Source: Methyloglobulus sp. | Lineage (GTDB): Bacteria > Pseudomonadota > Gammaproteobacteria > Methylococcales > Methylomonadaceae | Direction: 5' to 3' | NCBI GenBank assembly: GCA_013140405.1 | Contig: JABFSV010000125.1 | Coordinates: 1-6,067, forward strand | Length of the DNA: 6,067 bases | In this document: positions 1 to 5,946 of the stretch, piece by piece | How positions within the stretch are numbered: the first letter of the stretch is position 1 | Layout of the letters: every line of letters starts with the position of its first letter | Translations under genes and position numbers: made by a program | Notes under the pieces: generated by a model | Databases searched by the model: none | What the model saw: the letters and a program-made list of their open reading frames with translations, nothing else | What the model was told of the DNA's origin: nothing

Positions 1-778
1 AGGTAATAAATTGCTTTTTCTTTAGCGGTATCTGGTCAACAACTTTCAGCACCTCATCTAGCGGATACTTTTTATTAAGGGGAATCAGTTCATTCCGCTT
101 TTCTTCAAAGGGTGAATGAAGCGACAAAGCAAGGTTTACGCCAGGAATTTCCTGGCTCCATCGTTTAAGTCCAGGAATATAACCTGCCGTTGAAATAGTT
201 ATTTTTTGAAAACCTATTGAAGTGCCGTGTTGTGATAAAAAGATTTCACACGCTTTTTTGACGGCATCAAAATTATGTAAAGGTTCGCCTTGCCCCATAA
301 AAACAATATTTAAAATCCGCTCTTCTCCAGACCTATTTTGCGCTAACCAACGCCAAGCCTGGAGAAACTGGCCAACAATTTCACTGGTAGTCAAATTCCT
401 ATTAAACCCTTGTTTTCCAGTGAAACAAAAAGAGCAATTCATCGCACAGCCTACTTGCGATGAAAGGCAAATAGAATATTTGTTATGGAACGGAATCAGG
501 ACGGTTTCAACTTTATGACCATCTTTAAACTTAAATAGAAATTTTACGCTTCTATCTTTGTTTGACTCTTGAACAGTATCAATTTCAGGAAGAGAAAAAT
601 CAAAATTATCTTGTAGAAAAGCCAATGAATCTTTTGCAATATTAGTCGTGCATTGCGCCTTTTCTTTCTTTTTATAATGCCAATTAAAAAGCACAGACGC
701 TGCAGAGTCGTTTAAATCATTCTGGCGTAAAACCGTTTCTAAATCAGAAAAATTTAAATTGTAAAAGGATTGTTTCAA
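1..778 (-). CDS. rlmN: RlmN/Cfr-family radical-SAM RNA methyltransferase (partial, C-terminus outside window)
   Basis: The family uses radical SAM chemistry to methylate C2 (RlmN) or C8 (Cfr) of A2503 in 23S rRNA; RlmN also acts on some tRNAs. Here 259 codons are visible. A short N-terminal region (about residues 1-100) precedes the radical-SAM core. The 4Fe-4S motif CAMNCSFC has its cysteines at 111, 115 and 118. Cys104, in ICLSSQVGC, matches the extra cysteine seen just before the cluster in RlmN. GKQGFNRNL follows at 121-129 and MGQGEP at 161-166. The section holding the methyl-carrying cysteine is beyond the window edge. I chose the TTG at 778 because GGAG lies 7 bases upstream; an in-frame TGA blocks extension beyond about 816. 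A longer TTG start at 811 has no ribosome binding site. The gene is more AT-rich than its neighbours, and Phe119 and Gln163 depart from the usual Ser/Ala and Met. It may therefore be an acquired or divergent paralogue. RlmN versus a Cfr-like activity cannot be settled here. Confidence 0.88.
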   Translation of the reverse strand, partial: MKQSFYNLNFSDLETVLRQNDLNDSAASVLFNWHYKKKEKAQCTTNIAKDSLAFLQDNFDFSLPEIDTVQESNKDRSVKFLFKFKDGHKVETVLIPFHNKYSICLSSQVGCAMNCSFCFTGKQGFNRNLTTSEIVGQFLQAWRWLAQNRSGEERILNIVFMGQGEPLHNFDAVKKACEIFLSQHGTSIGFQKITISTAGYIPGLKRWSQEIPGVNLALSLHSPFEEKRNELIPLNKKYPLDEVLKVVDQIPLKKKQFIT

Positions 779-785
779 AAAATAT

Positions 786-789
786 CTCC
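786..789 (-). promoter_or_regulatory. Ribosome binding site for the RlmN-like gene
   Basis: On the minus strand GGAG stands 7 bases before the TTG at 778. There is no ATG in this frame before codon 113, which already lies inside the iron-sulfur motif, so this site decides the start. Confidence 0.7.
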
Positions 790-910
790 AAGCAACCTCA
801 ATATTTAACAATAATCAATCGTTTGAAATAGAAGATTTGATTGAGCAATGATACGGAATCTATGGCTTGTATTGTGAACGTCAGTAATGACACAAGAGCA
901 GACGATCTGA

Positions 911-925
911 AACCGCACGAGCGGC
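911..925 (-). terminator. Weak hairpin downstream of the ABC ATPase gene
   Basis: On the minus strand GCCGC, a 4-base loop TCGT and GCGGT form a 5-bp stem (one G-U pair), followed by only two further T before a C. It lies 50 bases after the ATPase stop codon. The stem is short and the T-run poor, so it may not terminate transcription. I see nothing else recognisable in 779-974. Confidence 0.25.
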
Positions 926-974
926 AAACTGTGTATATGCCTAACTCAACTCTCCAGCAGAGCTTCTCTAACGT

Positions 975-1643
975 TCAGTGTGTAGATTCAATCTGCCCAT
1001 CCACAATCCTGATCCTCCTTGGCGCTCGATTACCCAAAACTTGATCGTGGGTAATCATCACCAACGTAACGCCTTTTTGGTTAAGGTTTTCCAATAACGC
1101 CATAATTTCCAGGCCGGATTTGCTGTCGAGGTTTCCGGTGGGTTCATCAGCCAAGACGACTTCAGGCCGCATGATCATGGCACGGGCTATCGCCACCCGT
1201 TGCAGTTGTCCGCCGGATAGTTGATTGGGTTTATGGTGGGTGCGATCCGCCAAACTGACGGCGGCTAACGCCTCCTGCACCCGTTGTTGGCGTTCCTTTT
1301 TGTTAATGCCCGCCAATATCATGGGCATTTCCACGTTTTCGGCGGCAGTCAGGCGGGGAATCACGTGAAAAAACTGGAATACAAAACCAATGTTTTCCCG
1401 ACGTATTTGTGCTAATTCATCATCACTACGTTGAATCACATCCAGGTTGTTCAATACATAACGCCCCGAAGTAGGCCGATCAAGCAGGGCGATAATGTTT
1501 AATAAGGTAGATTTACCGGAACCCGACGGCCCCATGATGGATACGTATTCGCCTTTGTTAATGATAAGGTTAACATCGTTTAAGGCATGAACTGACTGCT
1601 CACCGACTTGAAAAATACGGTGGATATGCTCCAACTGGATCAC
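975..1643 (-). CDS. ABC transporter ATP-binding protein, MacB/LolD type
   Basis: This is a 222-residue nucleotide-binding subunit, the usual length for stand-alone LolD/MacB-type ATPases. It would hydrolyse ATP at the inner face of the cytoplasmic membrane to drive a partner permease. All expected motifs are intact and in order: Walker A GPSGSGKST (38-46), Q-loop Gln90 in VFQFFH, signature LSGGQLQRVAIARA (142-155), Walker B VVLADEP (162-168) followed by TGNLD, and the switch His199 in MITHD. The start is GTG at 1643, overlapping the adaptor stop codon as GTGA and preceded by a good AAAGGA site, so the two genes are translationally coupled. The linked adaptor points to a MacAB-like or DevBCA-like exporter rather than lipoprotein release. 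No FtsX-fold permease domain is fused to it and none is encoded downstream in the window. The substrate cannot be predicted. Confidence 0.93.
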   Translation of the reverse strand: MIQLEHIHRIFQVGEQSVHALNDVNLIINKGEYVSIMGPSGSGKSTLLNIIALLDRPTSGRYVLNNLDVIQRSDDELAQIRRENIGFVFQFFHVIPRLTAAENVEMPMILAGINKKERQQRVQEALAAVSLADRTHHKPNQLSGGQLQRVAIARAMIMRPEVVLADEPTGNLDSKSGLEIMALLENLNQKGVTLVMITHDQVLGNRAPRRIRIVDGQIESTH

Positions 1644-2776
1644 GGCTTTTCCTTTACATAAGCGCCTGCTACCACGCCATCTTGACCGATGGATTTAACG
1701 ATTTTGTCGCCAACAGCCAGACCAGATAAGACTTCTACGGTATTCCAGTTGGTTAATCCAGGTTTGAAAGAACGCTCTTCCAACAAGCCATCCTCTTTAA
1801 TCAGCAACACCCTATTATTTTCCATGATGGCTTCCGCCGGAATCCTGATAGCTTGCGGCTTGCTGGTCAGCAGGACTTCGATATCGGCGCTATAACCGGG
1901 CAACAGCTCGTTAAGGTCTTTCGGGTCAGTCAGTTTAACTTCCACCTCGACGGTACGTGCCTGTTTTTCTTTTTCCAGCACATAGGGTGCAATTCGGGAC
2001 ACTGTACCGGAACAGCGTTTTTCCGCGAAGGCATCCAGCGAGACGCAAGCAGTCATGCCTGCTTTTATCTGCGGCGCATCGACTTCGTCAATCGGTGCAG
2101 ATACATACAAGCAACTGACATCCATAAGATCAATCGCTGGCAGGGTTGGAATACCTGGGGGCGAAGGGGTCACGTATTCGCCGAGTTCAGCATTAATTTC
2201 AGCTACTGTGCCGTCAAAAGGGGCAATAAGGAGGGTGCGCTCAACCGCCGCTTGCGCCGCTTCCAGGCTTCTCTCGCTTACGGTAATATTTTCCCGCGCA
2301 GCATTGCAGCCCGCTTGTTTAGATTTGGCGGCAGATACTTTGCTGTCTACCGCTTCTTCAGACACGATATGGTTATTTTTGAATAACTTGGAAATGCGAT
2401 ATGCTTCCCGATCCGCATTTGCGCCCAGTTGGCAAGCCTGTTCTGCGGTCGCTTTATTTGCCTTGATTTGCGCTTCTTGCAGCTTGACTTGGTCTTTTAG
2501 ATCGTCATTCCATACTTCCAGCAGCAACTGGTTTTGCTTAACCTGGTCGCCTTCTTTCACATGCAGCTTCGCTACCTGGCCACCAGTAGCCGGAGCAAGA
2601 AACGCCCGCCGACATGCCTTAACCGTCCCCACCCGCGTATTAGACACGGTTGATTTTACTTCCCCTTTTTCGACGGTATAAACTTCAACCTCGATAGGCT
2701 TTGGCTGTTTCTTGTAAAAATAACCCGCAGTAAGTCCAGCAAGGATGACGGCGATTATCAGGTAACGTTTTCTCAT
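1640..2776 (-). CDS. Periplasmic adaptor (membrane fusion protein) of an ABC efflux system
   Basis: This is a 378-residue HlyD/MacA-type adaptor that would link an inner-membrane transporter to an outer-membrane channel. A hydrophobic segment at about 6-20, after MRKRY, looks like an uncleaved inner-membrane anchor; there is no lipobox. The first lipoyl half is near 62-90 (GGQVAKLHVKEGDQV). A long helical hairpin covers about 92-180 with its tip near NNHIVSEE (134-141). The second lipoyl half is near 183-203 (APFDGTVAEI), followed by beta-barrel and membrane-proximal domains to the end. There are six cysteines (54, 115, 157, 222, 244, 255), many for a periplasmic protein. I chose ATG at 2776, with GGA 8 bases upstream, over an in-frame TTG at 2797 that has no ribosome binding site. 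The downstream ATPase overlaps its stop. The ATPase partner favours an ABC exporter over an RND pump. Confidence 0.9.
   Translation of the reverse strand: MRKRYLIIAVILAGLTAGYFYKKQPKPIEVEVYTVEKGEVKSTVSNTRVGTVKACRRAFLAPATGGQVAKLHVKEGDQVKQNQLLLEVWNDDLKDQVKLQEAQIKANKATAEQACQLGANADREAYRISKLFKNNHIVSEEAVDSKVSAAKSKQAGCNAARENITVSERSLEAAQAAVERTLLIAPFDGTVAEINAELGEYVTPSPPGIPTLPAIDLMDVSCLYVSAPIDEVDAPQIKAGMTACVSLDAFAEKRCSGTVSRIAPYVLEKEKQARTVEVEVKLTDPKDLNELLPGYSADIEVLLTSKPQAIRIPAEAIMENNRVLLIKEDGLLEERSFKPGLTNWNTVEVLSGLAVGDKIVKSIGQDGVVAGAYVKEKP
1650..1655 (-). promoter_or_regulatory. Ribosome binding site for the ABC ATPase gene
   Basis: AAAGGA on the minus strand sits 6 bases before the GTG at 1643, inside the last codons of the adaptor gene. 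It supports the GTG start and coupled translation. Confidence 0.75.
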
Positions 2777-2806
2777 TTGCACAATCCAAAGTGGCAAGTA
2801 ACGATG

Positions 2807-2812
2807 ATTATA
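2807..2812 (-). promoter_or_regulatory. Possible -10 box of the adaptor-ATPase operon
   Basis: A perfect TATAAT on the minus strand ends 30 bases before the adaptor ATG, which would give a leader of about 25 bases. No good -35 box is found 16-18 bases upstream, so this is tentative and might need an activator. Confidence 0.3.
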
Positions 2813-2909
2813 ATGGCTATCGGTATAATTTTGATTGGAATCACAATCCCTGGCTTCAATACACTTATGTGACCGAGAATTTAGCCCGGCATGACGAGCT
2901 TATAGTTTA

Positions 2910-3017
2910 GGAATCTCTGAACAAGTTGATTCCTTTCATGGTTCGACAAGCTCACCACGAACGGAATCAACCACTTACCGTTCGTCCTGAGCTTGTCGAA
3001 GGACTTATTCAGAGATT
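2910..3017. repeat. Large imperfect inverted repeat, dispersed REP/MITE-like element
   Basis: Outer arms at 2912-2926 and 3003-3017 match at 14 of 15 positions. Inner arms at 2942-2964 and 2978-3000 match at 21 of 23, the only mismatch being a CC facing CC. The loop is 13 bases (2965-2977). A second, competing pairing joins GTTGATTCC (2925-2933) to GGAATCAAC (2963-2971), 9 of 9. The core (TTCGACAAGCTCA, CCGTTCGTCCTGAGC) belongs to a sequence type found dispersed in many bacterial genomes, whose chance translation gives 'VRQAHHER...VRPELVEG' peptides; one frame here reads exactly so. It is therefore a repeat and not a coding gene. It lies between the divergent adaptor and mtnB genes, 48 bases before the mtnB start. 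Confidence 0.85.
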
Positions 3018-3065
3018 ACTTTATTCTGATAAAATTAATCACCTAATTACAAAACACTTAGCAAT

Positions 3066-3686
3066 ATGCACAATTCTCAAGATTTTAAAACCGCAGCAAC
3101 TGCACTCTGCAATGCCGGACGGTTTATCGACAGCAAGGGCTGGGTACCGGCGACCAGCGGGAATTTTTCTGCCCGTTTGGCGGACGGCACGATTGCGATT
3201 ACCACATCGGGCAAGCACAAAGGCAATTTGCAAGTCGATGATATTATGTTGATTGATGCCGATGCCAACTCGCTGGATGGCAAGAAACCGTCGGCAGAAA
3301 CGGGATTACATACAGCTTTGTACAAGCGTTTCCCCGATGTCCATGCCATTTTGCACCCGCATTCGATCAATGCAATACTGGTTTCAAGGCTTTTTGATGA
3401 TGCAATCGTGCTGGAAAATTACGAGTTATCGAAAGCATTACATGGCATTACGACACACGAAACCCGCATTGTGATACCGATTTTTGCCAACGACCAGGAT
3501 ATTCCGCGTTTATCCCGTGTTGTCGATGATTATCTGGATACCGTAACGGACTGTTACGGTTACATCATCGCTGGGCATGGCTTTTATACTTGGGGAGCAT
3601 CCATTGCGGAAGCCCTGCGCCATCTTGAAGCGCTGGATTATTTATTTGATTGTGAACTGCGACTGCACGGAACCAGAAAACCATGA
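3066..3686 (+). CDS. mtnB: Methylthioribulose-1-phosphate dehydratase
   Basis: MtnB removes water from 5-methylthioribulose-1-phosphate to give 2,3-diketo-5-methylthiopentyl-1-phosphate, a cytoplasmic step of methionine salvage. The 206-residue protein has a class II aldolase/adducin fold. Visible landmarks are PATSGNFSAR (28-37), TSGKHKG (47-53), KPSAE with the likely catalytic Glu78, zinc ligands His97 and His99 in LHPHS, and His171 in AGHGFYTWG. The length is normal for bacterial MtnB. The GHGFYTWG motif and the next two genes separate it from the related fuculose- and ribulose-phosphate aldolases. The ATG at 3066 has no clear ribosome binding site; the leader after the inverted repeat is AT-rich. 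Its stop overlaps the start of mtnD (ATGA). Confidence 0.94.
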   Translation: MHNSQDFKTAATALCNAGRFIDSKGWVPATSGNFSARLADGTIAITTSGKHKGNLQVDDIMLIDADANSLDGKKPSAETGLHTALYKRFPDVHAILHPHSINAILVSRLFDDAIVLENYELSKALHGITTHETRIVIPIFANDQDIPRLSRVVDDYLDTVTDCYGYIIAGHGFYTWGASIAEALRHLEALDYLFDCELRLHGTRKP

Positions 3687-4255
3687 GTGTGTTAACCATT
3701 TATCCCGACAGTTATTCCGGTAATCAGCCAAAGCAAATCAAGCGTTATACCGATTTTTCCGATATAGAACGTGAACTTGCAGGGATTGATGTCAAGTTTG
3801 AACGCTGGACTGCCAACCGTGAGCTGACGTCTGATGACGACCAGGCAACCATCATTGCGGCTTATCAGGAGTCCATTGATAAACTTAAACAGCTTTACGG
3901 TTTTCAATCCGTGGATGTGATCAATCTAAGTCCAGATAATCCCGACAAAGCCGTATTTCGGCAAAAATTCCTGGCTGAACACACCCACGATGATTTTGAA
4001 GTACGTTTTTTTATCGACGGCTGTGGGCTGTTTTATCTGCATGTTGGCGATAGGGTTTATGCGGCCTTATGTGAAAAAGGTGACCTTATTAGTGTTCCCG
4101 CCAATACCACGCACTGGTTTGATATGGGGGAGAATCCCAGCTTCAAAGTAATTCGCCTGTTTACCACACCGGAAGGCTGGGTAGCCAAATTCACGGGTAG
4201 CGACATCGCCAAAGCCTTTCCCACATTCGATGAAACCTTGGCAGAACTGCAATGA
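3683..4255 (+). CDS. mtnD: Acireductone dioxygenase
   Basis: MtnD oxidises acireductone (1,2-dihydroxy-3-keto-5-methylthiopentene). The Fe2+ form yields 4-methylthio-2-oxobutanoate plus formate, the methionine precursor; the Ni2+ form yields methylthiopropionate, CO and formate. The 190-residue cupin has the family's metal ligands: His100, His102 and Glu106 in HTHDDFEVRFF, and His144 in TTHWFDMG. WTANREL (42-48) and the VPANTTHW stretch (138-145) also fit the family. Which metal is used cannot be read from the sequence. Translation is probably coupled at both ends, since ATGA overlaps join it to mtnB and mtnC. Confidence 0.96.
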   Translation: MSVLTIYPDSYSGNQPKQIKRYTDFSDIERELAGIDVKFERWTANRELTSDDDQATIIAAYQESIDKLKQLYGFQSVDVINLSPDNPDKAVFRQKFLAEHTHDDFEVRFFIDGCGLFYLHVGDRVYAALCEKGDLISVPANTTHWFDMGENPSFKVIRLFTTPEGWVAKFTGSDIAKAFPTFDETLAELQ

Positions 4256-4929
4256 TTAAAGCCATCGTCACCGACATTGAAGGCACAACTTCGTCACTGT
4301 CTTTCGTCAAGGATGTGCTGTTTCCATACGCCCGTGCGAAACTGCCTGAGTTTGTTAGGCAACATCGGGGCGAACCGCATATCAAACAACTGCTTGCTGA
4401 TACTTGCACCGAAGTTGAGATCGGGCTGGATATTGAGGATGCCATTACCCAACTTATTGAATGGATAGACCAAGACAAGAAAATCACACCGTTAAAAGCC
4501 TTGCAAGGCTTGATATGGGAAGCGGGTTACAAACAAGGTGATTTTAAAGGCCATCTATACCAGGATGCGATAGATAACCTTAAGATTTGGAATAATAGAG
4601 GCATTTCACTGTATGTCTATTCTTCCGGCTCGGTTTTGGCGCAAAAACTGCTTTTTGGGCATACCGATTCTGGCGATTTAAGGCCGTTATTTTCCGGCTA
4701 TTTCGACACCACAATTGGTGGCAAAAAAGAGGCCGATTCTTACCGTAAGATCGCCGAAGAAATTGGGTTTGCTGCCAATAACATCTTGTTCCTCTCCGAC
4801 ATTAAAGAAGAGCTGGATGCAGCAAAAACAGTTGGTTTTCAAACCATCTGGCTGACCCGCGACCATGAACCTGATGTCCATGCAGAACATCCCCAAGTCG
4901 GCAGTTTTGACGACATTTCGCTGGATTAA
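4252..4929 (+). CDS. mtnC: Enolase-phosphatase E1 (2,3-diketo-5-methylthio-1-phosphopentane phosphatase)
   Basis: MtnC is bifunctional: it enolises the diketo phosphate made by MtnB and then removes the phosphate to give the acireductone used by MtnD. The 225-residue protein belongs to the HAD superfamily with the MtnC-type first motif DIEGTTS (8-14), where Glu10 replaces the usual second aspartate. The second motif is YSSGS (123-127), the motif III lysine lies in GGKKEADSY (156-164), and the last acidic motif is LSDIKEELDA (181-190, Asp183). The helical cap occupies roughly 20-115. The length is typical. The gene overlaps mtnD by four bases and is followed 9 bases later by the EVE-domain gene. 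Confidence 0.96.
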   Translation: MIKAIVTDIEGTTSSLSFVKDVLFPYARAKLPEFVRQHRGEPHIKQLLADTCTEVEIGLDIEDAITQLIEWIDQDKKITPLKALQGLIWEAGYKQGDFKGHLYQDAIDNLKIWNNRGISLYVYSSGSVLAQKLLFGHTDSGDLRPLFSGYFDTTIGGKKEADSYRKIAEEIGFAANNILFLSDIKEELDAAKTVGFQTIWLTRDHEPDVHAEHPQVGSFDDISLD

Positions 4930-4938
4930 AAGAAAACG

Positions 4939-5376
4939 ATGAATTACTGGTTAATGAAATCTGAGCCTGAATCATTCAGCATCGACGACTTAAAAAACAG
5001 GCCAAATCAAACTGAGCATTGGGATGGGGTTCGCAATTATCAGGCACGTAATATGATGCGCGATGAAATGAAGCTGGGCGACCAAGTGTTTTTTTATCAT
5101 TCCAACTGCGCCGAACCTGGAATCGTCGGGATTATGGAAGTGATTAGGGAAGGCTACCCTGATTTCCTTGCTTTCGACCCCAAAAGTAACCCAGAAAAAC
5201 CCACCTGGATGATGGTGGATGTCAAATATGTCAGGACATTATCACGCACCATCACATTGACCGAACTCAAGCAAAAACAGGAACTTTCTGACCTGGCATT
5301 AGTAAGACGCGGTAACCGTTTGTCCATCATGCCAGTCAGCAAGCAGCAGTGGGATTTTATTTTGTCACAGGAATAA
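4939..5376 (+). CDS. EVE domain-containing protein (PUA-like fold)
   Basis: This is a 145-residue protein formed by one EVE domain, related to eukaryotic thymocyte nuclear protein 1. The family's hallmarks are YWLMKSEP (3-10), WDGVRNYQARN (28-38), FFYHSN (51-56) and the following GIVGIMEV (61-68). Family knowledge: EVE domains share the PUA/YTH/ASCH-like fold, and some bind modified bases in DNA or RNA. The in vivo role of stand-alone bacterial copies is unsettled. There is no signal peptide or membrane segment, so it is cytoplasmic. It begins 9 bases after mtnC on the same strand, with a purine-rich AAAAGAAAA before the ATG, and is probably co-transcribed with the salvage genes. No restriction, methylase or nuclease gene adjoins it, so context does not suggest a defence role. 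Confidence 0.92.
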   Translation: MNYWLMKSEPESFSIDDLKNRPNQTEHWDGVRNYQARNMMRDEMKLGDQVFFYHSNCAEPGIVGIMEVIREGYPDFLAFDPKSNPEKPTWMMVDVKYVRTLSRTITLTELKQKQELSDLALVRRGNRLSIMPVSKQQWDFILSQE

Positions 5377-5412
5377 CCCGACCTTTGCCCTTGTCCTTGC
5401 TGAGACGCTACG

Positions 5413-5946
5413 TTATTTATCTTGCAGTAAAGGGCTAACAGTTTCCAGTAGTTGCTCACGGGTCAATTCGCCCATGTGGCTTTTGACGACTAGCCCTTTT
5501 TTGTTGACTATCACCGTAAATGGTAGGGTGTTGACGATATTGCCTAAATCATGAGCAATCTTCGTGCCTTGGTCTTCCCCCAGCAATATAGGGTAGGTGA
5601 TTTTTTTGCTGGCGATGAATTCCTTAACGGGTTCGGCATCATCTATTGCAATGCCAATAAATTGCAGACCTTTTCCAGAAAGCTCGTTGTGCATGGCCTC
5701 GAATTCGGGCATTTCTTTTAGGCAAGGTGGACACCAAGTCGCCCAAAAATTGATGACCAAGACTTTTCCCTGCCATTCTTTAATACTGTGTTGCTTGCCA
5801 GACAAGTCAGGTAAGCTGAATTCAGGTAGTGCACTCTGATTTTCTTGGCTAGTTTTGGCAAGCGGCGATGATAACAGCCCCCGCACACTCAAACCGCCTA
5901 CAAAAGCAATGACGGCAACAGCAACAATAAGGACGGATCGTTTCAT
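5413..5946 (-). CDS. TlpA/ResA-like membrane-anchored thiol-disulfide oxidoreductase
   Basis: This is a 177-residue thioredoxin-fold protein facing the periplasm. A hydrophobic segment at about 4-19, after MKRS, is a signal anchor or signal peptide. The mature domain opens with PEFSLPDLSGK (41-51), typical of the AhpC/TSA-Redoxin-like TlpA family. The active site is WATWCPPC (68-75, Cys72 and Cys75) and the cis-proline is Pro142 in NTLPFTVIV. Such proteins reduce disulfides in periplasmic partners, for instance apocytochrome c, and are kept reduced by DsbD or CcdA. The DsbD-like gene directly upstream, overlapping by ATGA, fits this. AGGTGA lies 4 bases before the ATG. The exact partner is unknown, and CcmG/DsbE identity is less likely without a ccm cluster. 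Confidence 0.92.
   Translation of the reverse strand: MKRSVLIVAVAVIAFVGGLSVRGLLSSPLAKTSQENQSALPEFSLPDLSGKQHSIKEWQGKVLVINFWATWCPPCLKEMPEFEAMHNELSGKGLQFIGIAIDDAEPVKEFIASKKITYPILLGEDQGTKIAHDLGNIVNTLPFTVIVNKKGLVVKSHMGELTREQLLETVSPLLQDK

Noticed and set aside
222..518. 98-codon plus-strand open frame
   Set aside because: It is antisense to the RlmN-like gene, whose conserved iron-sulfur motif proves the minus-strand frame.
798..974. 58 further sense codons in frame after the ATPase TGA, suggesting readthrough or a lost C-terminal part
   Set aside because: The ATPase is already full length, and the extension resembles no permease or known domain; a run of this length can occur by chance.
939..975. 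GCCTAAC followed by AACGTT, resembling an integron attC site
   Set aside because: No matching GTTRRRY core or paired inner boxes are found at the right distance on either strand.
841..1044. Small plus-strand open frame
   Set aside because: It overlaps the end of the ATPase gene and has no recognisable domain or convincing ribosome binding site.
2833..2848. GATTG/CAATC inverted repeat upstream of the adaptor gene, a possible operator
   Set aside because: Only a 5-bp arm with a 6-base spacer, too short to support a regulator site.
2926..3252. Open frame on the plus strand beginning inside the inverted repeat
   Set aside because: Its first part is the known chance translation of the dispersed repeat (VRQAHHER, VRPELVEG), and the rest overlaps mtnB in another frame.
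5387..5435. GCCCTT and AAGGGC flanking the convergent gene ends, a possible shared terminator
   Set aside because: The arms are 6 bases with a loop of about 37 and no T-run, and one arm lies inside the TlpA-like gene.
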